DNA of 64,000 bases from Candidatus Thiothrix anitrata. Lineage in GTDB: Bacteria; Pseudomonadota; Gammaproteobacteria; Thiotrichales; Thiotrichaceae. The position numbers and the translations under genes are program-made. The notes beneath the pieces were generated by a model. The model saw nothing but the letters and a program-made list of their open reading frames with translations. It made no database searches and was not told where the DNA came from. How positions within the stretch are numbered: the stretch's first letter is position 1; every line of letters starts with the position of its first letter. Location of the stretch: assembly GCF_017901155.1 (NCBI RefSeq), contig NZ_CP072800.1:1019283-1083282 (forward strand). Direction: 5' to 3'. Positions 23,433-32,133 of this stretch are shown piece by piece.

Positions 23433-25138
23433 GGTGTTGCTCCGCTGCTGGCTGGCTGTAAACTTAAGGTGAAAATCGCTCCACCTGCGGGTGCATTGCA
23501 CACCCCCAAATGCCCGTGCATGTCTTTCGCAAGGCGGTAGGAAATCGATAAACCTAATCCTAAGCCTTTTCCAATGGTTTTGGTGGTAAAGAAAGCTTCA
23601 AAAACGTGTGGCATAGCAGTTTCACTGATGCCAGTACCATTATCTTGAATACTGACAGTGACGTGCGTTGTTGTGGTTTGCAGGGTAATCCACATTTGCT
23701 GATCATGTTGTTCTTGTACTGCTTCGATCGCATTGCTGATGAGGTTGACGAGAATTTGTTCCAACCACACGATGTCCGCCTTGACGTAACGGGTGTTATC
23801 AGCGCGTTGTTGGGTTAAGTGTACTCGGCTGTGAGTGAGTTTGGGCTGCATGATACTGAGTGCGGAATCCACCGCATAATGTAAGTCGCAAATTTCTATT
23901 TGCCCACTGCTTTTACGTGAAAATGTTTTGAGCTGGCGGGTAATCGTTGCCATGCGTTCGGTAAGACCCGTGATTTCACACAAGTTGTTACGGGCAATGG
24001 CAGGTTTGCCCAAGTCCAGAAATTGCACTGCATTATCTGCGTAAGCACGAATTGCCGTCAGCGGGTTGTTGAGTTCGTGGTTTATTCCGGCGGAAAGTTG
24101 CCCCAGTGCTGCCATTTTAGCGGCTTGTACCAACTCTTCTTGGGTTTGGCGCAATTCGCGAGTGCGCTCTTCGACTAGTGCGGCTAATTCCTCGCGGGTG
24201 CGTTGTTCGTAATCACGGCGTTGGCGTTGGTTTTTCCACAGCAAATACATTAGCAGGATGCTTAGCAGTAGCATGATGCCCGCTAGACCTAGCGCGACAC
24301 TCACAGTACGGGTGACGTGTTTCCAATCTGCCAGCAGGTATAATTGCCATCCGGCAGTGGTGCGCATGTCTTGGTAGAGCACCAAATAGTCATGTTTCAG
24401 ATCGTTGGTGCGTTGTTCATGTTGACCAGGTTGTAAGTTTAATACAGTGAGCGGTGGAATTTCGCGGTCATCGTAGCGACGGCTTTGACGTACAGTAGCG
24501 AGTTTTTCCGGGGTTAATGGTTGGAGCGCGTGGTAGTGCCATTCCTTGCGGTCGGACATAAACACCACGTCATCGGAGTCAGTCACAATGAAATTCATAC
24601 CGGGGTATTTGGCAAGGTTTTCTAAGGGATCGACCGCAACCTTTACTACCACCACGCCTTTAATCTCGCCATCACGTGTTTTGACCGGTGCGGAAAAATA
24701 ATAGCCGCGCTCGCCAGAAGTGGTTCCCAACGCGTAATAGCGGCTGGTTTGGTTTTGCATAGCCTCTTGGAAATATGGACGAAACGCAAAGTTTTTGCCA
24801 ATAAAAGTGGTGGGGGATTGCCAGTTGCTGGCAGCAATGGTTAACCCGTCGGTTTGCATCAGGTAAATATCGGCGGTTTCCGCAATGCGGTTGGCCTGTT
24901 CCAGATAGTGGTTTAATGCCTCAATGGATTGTGCGGATGGAGCTTGTTCTAAAAACGCATTGATTTCGTGACCAGTGGCTAACAGTGAGGGTAGATAAGC
25001 ACGGCTTTCCAGTGCACCGAGCAAGTGACCATGCAATCGGGTTAGTGCATTACGTGCCTCACGTTCTAAATGCGCTACTGCATTTTGTTTTACGGTGTGG
25101 TGAACCATCAGTAGCGTCACTATGCTCAATAAACTCAA
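23429..25138 (-). CDS. Sensor histidine kinase, DctB-like
   Basis: This kinase has a transmembrane helix at the N-terminus, a large periplasmic dCache-type sensor (LTRLHGHLLGALESRAYLP, GKNFAFRPYFQEAM, GYYFSAPVK), a second helix (LGLAGIMLLLSILLMYLLW), a coiled coil, the H-box INHELNNPLTAIRAY and an ATP-binding domain (GLGLGLSISY). The TTG at 25138 is the first standard start codon but cuts the first helix short; the frame is open to 25238 and a CTG at 25207 preceded by GAGAGG would supply a basic N-terminus. It is coupled to the response regulator. Confidence 0.88.
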   Translation of the reverse strand: MSLLSIVTLLMVHHTVKQNAVAHLEREARNALTRLHGHLLGALESRAYLPSLLATGHEINAFLEQAPSAQSIEALNHYLEQANRIAETADIYLMQTDGLTIAASNWQSPTTFIGKNFAFRPYFQEAMQNQTSRYYALGTTSGERGYYFSAPVKTRDGEIKGVVVVKVAVDPLENLAKYPGMNFIVTDSDDVVFMSDRKEWHYHALQPLTPEKLATVRQSRRYDDREIPPLTVLNLQPGQHEQRTNDLKHDYLVLYQDMRTTAGWQLYLLADWKHVTRTVSVALGLAGIMLLLSILLMYLLWKNQRQRRDYEQRTREELAALVEERTRELRQTQEELVQAAKMAALGQLSAGINHELNNPLTAIRAYADNAVQFLDLGKPAIARNNLCEITGLTERMATITRQLKTFSRKSSGQIEICDLHYAVDSALSIMQPKLTHSRVHLTQQRADNTRYVKADIVWLEQILVNLISNAIEAVQEQHDQQMWITLQTTTTHVTVSIQDNGTGISETAMPHVFEAFFTTKTIGKGLGLGLSISYRLAKDMHGHLGVCNAPAGGAIFTLSLQPASSGATP

Positions 25139-25360
25139 TAAGCCAACAACCAGTTTTTTACCGGGGCGGTGCTGGGTAAATCGTGTTGGCGATAATAACG
25201 GGTGCAGACGTGATACCTCTCGTTGGTGGATTCAGGGGGTGTATAAGCATACCATGCTCATCGGCTAATCCTCGCTTTCCTAATTAAAATCAAGATTCTT
25301 CCCAACTTTTAGAGTGATGAGCGTTCCTTTTGACCAATGTCAAGCGAGCGTCACGGGAAG

Positions 25361-25378
25361 TTGCCACAATGCTTGCAG
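25361..25378 (+). promoter_or_regulatory. Candidate sigma-54 promoter of the hydrogenase operon
   Basis: TTGCCACAATGCTTGCAG has a perfect -12 element (TTGCA) at the right spacing, but the -24 element reads TGCCAC in place of TGGCAC. It lies 27 bp before the first gene. Sigma-54 control is common for uptake hydrogenases, and two sigma-54 activators lie in this window. Confidence 0.4.
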
Positions 25379-25405
25379 CGAAACTCAAACGATAAGTGAA
25401 TCATT

Positions 25406-25918
25406 ATGTTGGTACTAGGCATTGGTAATAGTCTGTTACAGGACGAGGGCATTGGCATTCATCTGTTGCATTTTATGCAAAAGTTTTTTCCTGCGTTTCC
25501 TGACGTGACGTATGTGGATGGTGGAACCCTTAGTTTCACTCTTGCTGGTGACATTGAGGAGCATGATCACTTGTTGGTGCTGGATGCGGTTGAGTTACAC
25601 GCCAGCCCTGGTACGTTGTGTTGCTATGAAAATGAGGCGATGGATCATTTTCTCGGTACAGCTAAACGCAGTGCGCATGAAGTCGGTTTGTTGGATTTGA
25701 TGGATATTGCACGGCTGACGGGACATTTGCCAAAACACCGTGCGCTTATTGGCATCCAATACCAAACTTTCGGCTGGGGAGAGCAATTGACCCGTGCTGT
25801 CAGGCATAACCTTCCGTTGGCGGGGCGTTTGGCAGCCAATCTATTACTAAAGTGGGAACTCGCAGCGCATCCGCCTTGCGATTTTCGTCAGACACCTAAG
25901 TTGGAGATGGTTAAATGA
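25406..25918 (+). CDS. [NiFe] hydrogenase maturation endopeptidase, HyaD/HupD family
   Basis: This 170-aa protease removes the C-terminal tail of the large subunit after nickel insertion. It shows the family motifs GIGNSLLQDEGIGIHLL, the nickel-sensing Glu and Asp (QDEG, DAVEL) and HEVGLLDLM. The large subunit at the end of this operon has the matching DPCxxCxxH plus a 15-residue tail. It is the first gene of the hydrogenase operon, overlaps the next gene by 4 bp, and has a weak ribosome binding site. Confidence 0.9.
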   Translation: MLVLGIGNSLLQDEGIGIHLLHFMQKFFPAFPDVTYVDGGTLSFTLAGDIEEHDHLLVLDAVELHASPGTLCCYENEAMDHFLGTAKRSAHEVGLLDLMDIARLTGHLPKHRALIGIQYQTFGWGEQLTRAVRHNLPLAGRLAANLLLKWELAAHPPCDFRQTPKLEMVK

Positions 25919-26340
25919 GCTTAAATGATATTCCTGTTCATACTGAGAGGCTTGTTACAGGCAATTTACGTCCGGTACAGCATGAAATTTACCATGGATT
26001 GAGCGCACTGATTACCGACGGTACGCATGGCATGATCGACTTGCACGGTTTGCCGTTTTCGTCACAGGAATATGCGGCCTTGGATGCGTTTCTAGGGGAG
26101 GGTGAGGTTGACATCACTCTGAATGTATTGGGTAAAACCCGTTTGCGTGAAAGTGGTTATTCGGGCGTTTGGCGCGTTGAGCACTTTGATGACAATGGTA
26201 AACGTATCGGTTATTTCATCGAAATCGGGCATGTGCCAGAGATTTTGCGCTCCCAGTGCGACGACATAAAAGAAGGTTTGGCAGCTATGGGCGCGGTTCT
26301 GGCGATGCAGGGAGACGCTAATGAGAATGCAAACACCTAA
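25915..26340 (+). CDS. HupH-like hydrogenase expression/assembly protein, half length
   Basis: This 141-aa protein matches the C-terminal HupH domain: LGEGEVDITLNVLGKTRLRE, SGVWRVEHFDDNG and YFIEIGHVPEIL. Standard HupH/HyaF proteins are about twice this length with two such domains, so this is a single-domain form. It likely helps mature or quality-check the small subunit. It overlaps the protease gene by 4 bp and the small-subunit gene by 20 bp. Confidence 0.8.
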   Translation: MSLNDIPVHTERLVTGNLRPVQHEIYHGLSALITDGTHGMIDLHGLPFSSQEYAALDAFLGEGEVDITLNVLGKTRLRESGYSGVWRVEHFDDNGKRIGYFIEIGHVPEILRSQCDDIKEGLAAMGAVLAMQGDANENANT

Positions 26341-27433
26341 TCCTTATACCCCCACCGTCGGCGAACACCTGCGAGCGCAGGGTATTTCGCGGCGTGGTTT
26401 CCTGAAATTCTGCGGGCTGCTAGCTTCCAGTATGGCGTTGGCTCCGGCGATGATTCCGAAAATTGCCGCCGCTTTGGAACAAGCTAAACGCCCATCGGTG
26501 ATCTGGATGTCATTCCAAGAATGTACCGGTTGTACCGAATCCATTACCCGCTCACACAGTCCCAGCATTGAAGGGCTGATTTTTGACGCGATTTCGCTGG
26601 ATTATCATCACACCTTGCAGGCTGCTTCCGGTGATGCTGCCGAACACGCCCGCGAGGAGGCAATGAAAGAGCATTACGGTAAATACGTGTTGGTGGTCGA
26701 CGGGTCTATCCCGCTGGATAACCCCGGTTACTCCACCATCGCGGGCATCAGCAATCTGGATATGTTGAAGGAAACCGCTGCTGGTGCTGCTGCCATTATT
26801 GCGGTTGGTACTTGTTCTGCTTACGGTGGTTTGCCGAAAGCTGACCCGAACCCGACCGGGGCGGTATCTGTTTCTGACATCATCAAGGATAAGCCGATCA
26901 TCAACGTCCCCGGGTGTCCGCCGATTCCGGTGGTAATTACCGGCGTGATTGCCCATTTCCTAACCTTCGGGCTGCCCGAATTGGATAGCTTGGGTCGTCC
27001 GAAGGCTTTTTACGGGCAAAACATCCACGACCGTTGTTACCGTCGTCCGTTTTATGATCGCGGTTTGTTTGCGGAAACCTTCGACGATGAAGGTGCGAAA
27101 GCAGGCTGGTGTTTGTACAAACTCGGTTGTAAAGGGCCGGTCACTTACAACGCTTGCGCTACCACCAAATGGAATGAGGGGACGAGCTTCCCGATCCAGT
27201 CCGGGCACGGTTGCATTGGCTGTTCCGAACCTGACTTTTGGGATTTCGGTGGGCTATACCGGGCATTGTCGATTCCGACAGGCAGTGTGAGTGAAAAAGT
27301 GGTGTACGCAGCCGCAGCCGGTATTGCTGCTGGGGTTGCCATTGGCGCACTTAACAAGAAAACCAAATCCGACGCAGTAACGGCGCATAAAACCGTTAGC
27401 GTTGCCGAGTTGAATCAGGAGTCACAGTCATGA
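26321..27433 (+). CDS. hynS: [NiFe] hydrogenase small subunit, Isp-type (group 1e-like)
   Basis: This 370-aa electron-transfer subunit has a Tat signal (SRRGFLKF at residues 23-30) and the cysteine ligands of three Fe-S clusters: ECTGCTES, GTCSAYGG and GCPP (proximal), then HDRCYRR, GWCLYKLGCKG and the NACATTKWN and GHGCIGCSEPDFWD regions. A C-terminal hydrophobic helix (YAAAAGIAAGVAIGAL) anchors it to the membrane. Being followed by Isp1 and Isp2 and only later by the large subunit is characteristic of the HynS-Isp1-Isp2-HynL hydrogenases of purple sulfur bacteria. Confidence 0.93.
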   Translation: MRMQTPNPYTPTVGEHLRAQGISRRGFLKFCGLLASSMALAPAMIPKIAAALEQAKRPSVIWMSFQECTGCTESITRSHSPSIEGLIFDAISLDYHHTLQAASGDAAEHAREEAMKEHYGKYVLVVDGSIPLDNPGYSTIAGISNLDMLKETAAGAAAIIAVGTCSAYGGLPKADPNPTGAVSVSDIIKDKPIINVPGCPPIPVVITGVIAHFLTFGLPELDSLGRPKAFYGQNIHDRCYRRPFYDRGLFAETFDDEGAKAGWCLYKLGCKGPVTYNACATTKWNEGTSFPIQSGHGCIGCSEPDFWDFGGLYRALSIPTGSVSEKVVYAAAAGIAAGVAIGALNKKTKSDAVTAHKTVSVAELNQESQS

Positions 27434-28089
27434 ACGAAGTCGATTTCCTGCTGTGGGTCAAAGGCCCCGGATTTACCATCGCCACCGTGATTTTCGTGTT
27501 GGGGTTGGTATTGCGTTTGTTTGAAATTATCTCATTGGGGCGCAAACCCAATTTCGCTCTACCCAAAGGTGAGCCGATGCAAGGCGGCTTGCGTGAAATC
27601 TGGCGACGTTCCATTCCCGACAAGGGAACCTTCCAACGCTCGATGTTTACCGTCGTGGCGGGCTATGTGTTCCACATCGGTTTGTTTGTGGTGATTTTCC
27701 TGCTGGCGGCACATATCGAAGTGTTCAAGGCAGTACTGGGTTTCGGCTGGCCTAACCTGTCCACCCCAGTGGTGGATGCGTTTGCAGTGATTACCATGCT
27801 GGGGTTATTGGCAGTGCTCGTGCACCGTTTAACCCATCCAGTTAAACGCTTTCTCTCTACCAAGAGCGATTACGTGGTGTGGGCAGCAACCTTCATTCCG
27901 CTACTCACTGGCTATATGGCTTACCACCATTTGCTGTTGTCGCCATCGCTAATGTTGGGGCTGCACATCTTGAGTGTGGAAGTGCTGATGGTGCTATTCC
28001 CGTTCACCAAGCTGATGCACACTTTCACGGTGTTCTTGTCTCGCTGGTATAACGGTGCATCCATGGGGATGCGGGGGGTGAAATCATGA
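27430..28089 (+). CDS. isp1: Isp1, cytochrome b-type membrane subunit
   Basis: This 219-aa membrane protein has about five hydrophobic segments and histidines in helices (GYVFHIGLF, LVHRLTHPVKR, YMAYHHLLL, LGLHILSVE) suited to haem b binding, as in NarI/DsrM/HdrE-like subunits. It is expected to carry electrons from the hydrogenase to quinone or to Isp2. ATGA overlap with hynS and a 4-bp overlap with isp2. Confidence 0.9.
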   Translation: MNEVDFLLWVKGPGFTIATVIFVLGLVLRLFEIISLGRKPNFALPKGEPMQGGLREIWRRSIPDKGTFQRSMFTVVAGYVFHIGLFVVIFLLAAHIEVFKAVLGFGWPNLSTPVVDAFAVITMLGLLAVLVHRLTHPVKRFLSTKSDYVVWAATFIPLLTGYMAYHHLLLSPSLMLGLHILSVEVLMVLFPFTKLMHTFTVFLSRWYNGASMGMRGVKS

Positions 28090-29363
28090 GCGCACTGACA
28101 CTCGAACGCGGCATCAATGCTTTCAAGGCACAGATTGACGCGCCTATTGCCAGCTTCTTTTCTTCCTGCGTGTCGTGCGGAATGTGTGCGGAAGCCTGTT
28201 TGTTCTACACCGAAAACCCCGACCCGCGTTACACCCCGATCTACAAGCTGGAACCGATGCGCCGGGTATGGGAACAGGAATACACCCTGATCGGCAAACT
28301 CAAAGCCAGACTGGGCTTGAGTAAACCCGTTACCGATGCCGACCTCGCCGAATGGCAAGAACTGGTTTACAACAACTGTTCCCTGTGTGGGCGTTGCTCC
28401 CTGATTTGCCCAGTTGGTAACGACATCACCTACATGATCCGCAAAATGCGTGAAGGTATGGTGGCTTCCGGTCATGCCCCTGAAGGCTTGATTGGCGCAT
28501 CCACCCGTGCGGTGCAAATCGGTAGCCCAATGGGAGTAAAACTGCCTGCCCTGCAAGCTCAAGTGAAACGGCTGGAAAAATCCACTGGTATGGTCGTACC
28601 TTTCGACAAAGAAGGCGCGGAATACCTGCTGATGCTGTCGTCGATGGAAATCATGAACTACCCGGAATATTTGGGTGCGGTTGCCAAAATCCTTACCAAT
28701 GCTGGTAAGACTTGGACATTGAGCAGCGAATGCTTTGAAGCCACCAACTCCGGTATCCAGATTGGTTCGTCCGACATTGCGCGGGAACTGGTCAGTCGGG
28801 TGGTCAATGTTGCCGAAAAGCTGAAAGTGAAAACCGTGATCAGCCCCGAATGCGGTCATGCTTACACCGCTTTGCGCTGGGAAGGCCCCAACCTGATTGG
28901 GCGGCCTTACCATTTTGCCGCCAAGCACATCGTCGAAGTACTGGACGAATTGCGCGAACAAGGTTTGCTGAAAATCGAGGGTATGGAAGATGCCAAACTC
29001 ACATTCCACGACCCGTGCCAGTTGGTACGTCGGGGTGGTGTGGTGCAGCAGCCACGCAACCTGCTCAACATGGTAGCGACCAACTTTGTGGAAATGTCTG
29101 ATTGTGGCACGCTCAACTGGTGCTGTGGCGCGGGCGGTGGTGTCTCCGCCAACGAAGACGCTGAAGAAGTCAAAATGAAAGCATTTTTACGCAAGAAAAA
29201 GCAACTGGATGAGCTGGGTGTGGATACGTTGGTGACAGCCTGCGCTAACTGTCGCATCCAGTTGGAAGAAGGTCTGGAAGTCAACCAAATGGATATTCCG
29301 GTGGTTGGCCTGACCGAAATGATCGCCGAACATTTGGTGGAACGCGCAGGAGGTGCAGCATGA
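28086..29363 (+). CDS. isp2: Isp2, HdrD/DsrK-like iron-sulfur subunit
   Basis: This 425-aa cytoplasmic-side protein has two 4Fe-4S motifs (SCVSCGMCAEAC and NCSLCGRCSLICPVG) and two CCG-type cysteine-rich domains (around SPECGHAY/DPCQLVRRGG/NWCCGAGGG and ACANCR). Such domains hold a special Fe-S cluster in heterodisulfide reductase HdrD and DsrK. It may link hydrogen oxidation to a thiol-disulfide or sulfur substrate. Coupled to Isp1 and to the next gene by 4-bp overlaps. Confidence 0.92.
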   Translation: MSALTLERGINAFKAQIDAPIASFFSSCVSCGMCAEACLFYTENPDPRYTPIYKLEPMRRVWEQEYTLIGKLKARLGLSKPVTDADLAEWQELVYNNCSLCGRCSLICPVGNDITYMIRKMREGMVASGHAPEGLIGASTRAVQIGSPMGVKLPALQAQVKRLEKSTGMVVPFDKEGAEYLLMLSSMEIMNYPEYLGAVAKILTNAGKTWTLSSECFEATNSGIQIGSSDIARELVSRVVNVAEKLKVKTVISPECGHAYTALRWEGPNLIGRPYHFAAKHIVEVLDELREQGLLKIEGMEDAKLTFHDPCQLVRRGGVVQQPRNLLNMVATNFVEMSDCGTLNWCCGAGGGVSANEDAEEVKMKAFLRKKKQLDELGVDTLVTACANCRIQLEEGLEVNQMDIPVVGLTEMIAEHLVERAGGAA

Positions 29364-29800
29364 TCAGCAATGACAGCGATTTCCGGCAAGCACTCGACAG
29401 GCTGGATGTGGGGCAACAACGTCGTGTAGGTGCTGCCTTCGTGCGTCATGTATTGGCCTTAAACCCGGTGGTCAGTAAGGCAGTGGAGGTAGCAGCCAAT
29501 GCTGGTGCAACCGCCGACGAACTGGCACTCGCGTTCCGGCAAGCTAAGGCCGCAGCACTCGACAGCCACACCCGTTGTGGCTCAGACAGCGATTGGCAGG
29601 CACAAGCCGGTTACTTTGTTGCCCGCGCCGCTGCCGCACTGGTAGCACCGGGCAAACAGGCAAAAGCCCCGGCATGGGAAGCTGCCGCCAATGTGCGGAT
29701 GGCGTGTACTTGCCAGCAGATTGATGCCTCCGACGAATCCATGCACGAGGAAAGCGAAGCACAATACCGCCTCCTTGAGCAATTCCTGAACGACATTTGA
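29360..29800 (+). CDS. Hydrogenase operon protein of unknown function
   Basis: This 146-aa soluble, Ala-rich, largely helical protein was not recognised. It has three cysteines: HTRCGSDSD in the middle and MACTCQQ near residue 115. It overlaps isp2 by 4 bp and ends 10 bp before the large-subunit gene, so it is surely co-expressed. The usual Isp-type operon goes straight from isp2 to hynL, which makes this an extra component, perhaps an assembly chaperone for the large subunit. Confidence 0.8.
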   Translation: MISNDSDFRQALDRLDVGQQRRVGAAFVRHVLALNPVVSKAVEVAANAGATADELALAFRQAKAAALDSHTRCGSDSDWQAQAGYFVARAAAALVAPGKQAKAPAWEAAANVRMACTCQQIDASDESMHEESEAQYRLLEQFLNDI

Positions 29801-29810
29801 GGATACTAAA

Positions 29811-31532
29811 ATGACTGAACGTGTCGTTGTAGACCCTATCACCCGCATCGAAGGCCACTTGCGTATCGAAGCGCAAATGAACGGCAACACCATCGAACAG
29901 GCGTATTCCGCCGGGACTATGGTGCGCGGTATCGAAATCATCCTGCGCGGGCGTGATCCGCGTGATGCGTGGGCGTATGCGCAACGCATTTGCGGCGTGT
30001 GTACGTTGGTGCACGGTATTGCCTCGGTGCGTTCGGTGGAAGATGCGCTCAAATACAAGATTCCGCCCAATGCGCAACTGATTCGCAACTTAATGATCGC
30101 GGCGCAATACGTGCATGACCACGTGATGCACTTCTACCATTTGCACGCGCTTGACTGGGTGGATGTGGTTTCCGCGCTCAAAGCCGACCCGAAGGCGACT
30201 TCCGACCTTGCGCAAAAGATTTCTCCGACTTGGCCTAATTCCTCCGTCGGTTATTTCGCCGACCAACAAGCCAAGCTGAAAAAGTTTGTGGAAGCGGGGC
30301 AATTAGGTATTTTCGCCAAGGCGTATTGGGGGCATCCGGCCTACAAACTGCCACCTGAAGCCAATTTGATGGCAGTATCACACTACCTCGAAGCCCTTGC
30401 ATGGCAACGTGATGTGGTGAAATTGCATACCATTTTCGGTGGTAAAAATCCGCACCCCAACTTCCTCGTCGGTGGTGTGCCTTGCCCGATTGACCTGAAT
30501 TCTGATTCCGCCATCAATATGGAACGGCTGTCGCAGGTGCAGGACATCATCAAGAAAATGCAGGAATTCGTCGACAAGGTGTACGTGCCCGACACGCTCG
30601 CTATCGCCAGTTTCTACAAGGACTGGTTCAAACAGGGTGAAGGCTTGGGCAACTTCATGACCTATGGCGATTTCCCTGAAAAAGGCATGGATGATCCGAC
30701 CTCGTTCCTGATCCCGTCTGGCGTGATCCTCAACCGCAACCTGTCCGAAATTCATCCGGTTGACCTGAATGCTGACGACCAGATTCAGGAGTTCATTGCC
30801 CACTCGTGGTACGACTATAGCGACGGCAAGGACAAGGGTTTGCACCCTTACGCAGGTGAAACCGCACTAAATTACACCGGCCCTAAACCGCCGTATAAGC
30901 AACTGGAAGTCGATCAGTCATATTCGTGGATGAAATCACCGCGCTGGAAAGGGCAGGCGGTCGAAGTCGGGCCACTCGCTCGTGTGTTGATGCTGTACGC
31001 CAAAGGCCACGCGCACACCAAAGAACTGGTCGATTACACCCTGAAGTATCTGGATGCGCCGATCGAAGCTCTGTATTCCACCTTGGGGCGCACCGCTGCC
31101 CGCACGCTGGAAACCAAGGTTATCGCCGACAATATGCAGACTTGGTTCGACAACCTTGTTGCTAATATCAAGGCGGGCGACACCAAAACCTTCAATGAAA
31201 CGCTATGGGAACCCTCCAGTTGGCCGTCCAAAGCGCAAGGGGTTGGTTTTATGGAAGCACCGCGTGGCGCATTGGCACACTGGATTGTGATCGAAGACCA
31301 GAAGATCGCCAACTATCAGGCGGTTGTGCCGAGTACTTGGAACGCCGGGCCGCGTGACACCAATAATCAGGCGGGGGCGTATGAGGCTTCGCTGGCGGGT
31401 CATACGCTGCACGACTCCAAACAACCGATCGAAATTTTGCGCACCATCCACAGTTTTGACCCGTGCATTGCCTGCGCGGTACACGTCACTGACCCGGATG
31501 GGGAAGAACTCGTTAAAGTGCATATACAGTAA
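29811..31532 (+). CDS. hynL: [NiFe] hydrogenase large subunit, Isp-type
   Basis: This 573-aa catalytic subunit binds the NiFe(CN)2CO centre through RICGVCTLVH (Cys61, Cys64) and DPCIACAVH (Cys552, Cys555). The 15 residues after His558 are the tail cut by the maturation protease encoded first in the operon. The family Arg/Pro features (RGIEIILRGRDPRDA) are present. GAGG precedes the ATG. It is the last gene of the operon and is followed by a hairpin. No hyp maturation genes are in the window and must lie elsewhere. Confidence 0.95.
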   Translation: MTERVVVDPITRIEGHLRIEAQMNGNTIEQAYSAGTMVRGIEIILRGRDPRDAWAYAQRICGVCTLVHGIASVRSVEDALKYKIPPNAQLIRNLMIAAQYVHDHVMHFYHLHALDWVDVVSALKADPKATSDLAQKISPTWPNSSVGYFADQQAKLKKFVEAGQLGIFAKAYWGHPAYKLPPEANLMAVSHYLEALAWQRDVVKLHTIFGGKNPHPNFLVGGVPCPIDLNSDSAINMERLSQVQDIIKKMQEFVDKVYVPDTLAIASFYKDWFKQGEGLGNFMTYGDFPEKGMDDPTSFLIPSGVILNRNLSEIHPVDLNADDQIQEFIAHSWYDYSDGKDKGLHPYAGETALNYTGPKPPYKQLEVDQSYSWMKSPRWKGQAVEVGPLARVLMLYAKGHAHTKELVDYTLKYLDAPIEALYSTLGRTAARTLETKVIADNMQTWFDNLVANIKAGDTKTFNETLWEPSSWPSKAQGVGFMEAPRGALAHWIVIEDQKIANYQAVVPSTWNAGPRDTNNQAGAYEASLAGHTLHDSKQPIEILRTIHSFDPCIACAVHVTDPDGEELVKVHIQ

Positions 31533-31571
31533 GCTATGCGGCTGGTTGGATATGTCCAGCCCGTCAAATTG

Positions 31572-31598
31572 GCGACACCCTCCGATAAGAGGGTGCGC
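31572..31598. terminator. Hairpin between convergent hynL and a membrane protein gene
   Basis: CACCCTC and GAGGGTG pair around CGATAA, with outer GCG/CGC pairs and one bulged A. It lies 40 bp after the hynL stop. No T-run follows, so its strength as a terminator is uncertain; it may serve both strands. Confidence 0.5.
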
Positions 31599-31604
31599 AG
31601 GCGA

Positions 31605-31958
31605 TCACGCCCGTTTAACTTCCCGATTATTGTTGCTGGCACGTGCAACGGGGGCGAAAACGCGCTTACCAACGATAATCAGACCTAGCAGAATGCCGGT
31701 TAATGCCGCTATCAATGTCACCCGAATGCTGTCGAGCGCGTCGGTGTATACATACATGCCATCAATCACTAAAACCAGCAGCAACGGTGCTAATAACAGC
31801 ATGGTGCGGGTGTAGGAGAGCCAAAAATCAGCCTGTTTTTCGCTGACGCATAGATCACGTAAGGCATTCAACAGCGGGCGGGAAATAACGAACAGTACGG
31901 TGATGCTCAGACTGAGGCTAATCAGAATTTCAAGGGTGAATAACGCGATAGTATCCAT
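31605..31958 (-). CDS. Small integral membrane protein, unknown
   Basis: This 117-aa protein has three hydrophobic segments (about residues 6-28, 50-70, 78-97) and a basic C-terminus. AAGGAG precedes the ATG. It was not recognised. It is transcribed towards the hydrogenase operon as a single gene. Confidence 0.65.
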   Translation of the reverse strand: MDTIALFTLEILISLSLSITVLFVISRPLLNALRDLCVSEKQADFWLSYTRTMLLLAPLLLVLVIDGMYVYTDALDSIRVTLIAALTGILLGLIIVGKRVFAPVARASNNNREVKRA

Positions 31959-32133
31959 GACGGACTCCTTATGTTGATTGGTAGAGTCAGCATAGGGCAG
32001 CGTGTGGCGCGACAGCCTCCGCTTTGATAGATCAGGAACAAAAATGGGTTATGGAATTATCAAACCGGAGGTTTCTGGCAGCGCAACGCCTTACGCTGAG
32101 GCTTCGATCAACTGCGTATTTCAAGGAATCCTG

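Noticed and set aside
27921-29009. Long minus-strand open frame (362 codons) opposite isp1 and isp2
   Set aside because: It is antisense to well-supported hydrogenase genes, has no recognisable domain, and is explained by codon bias on the other strand.
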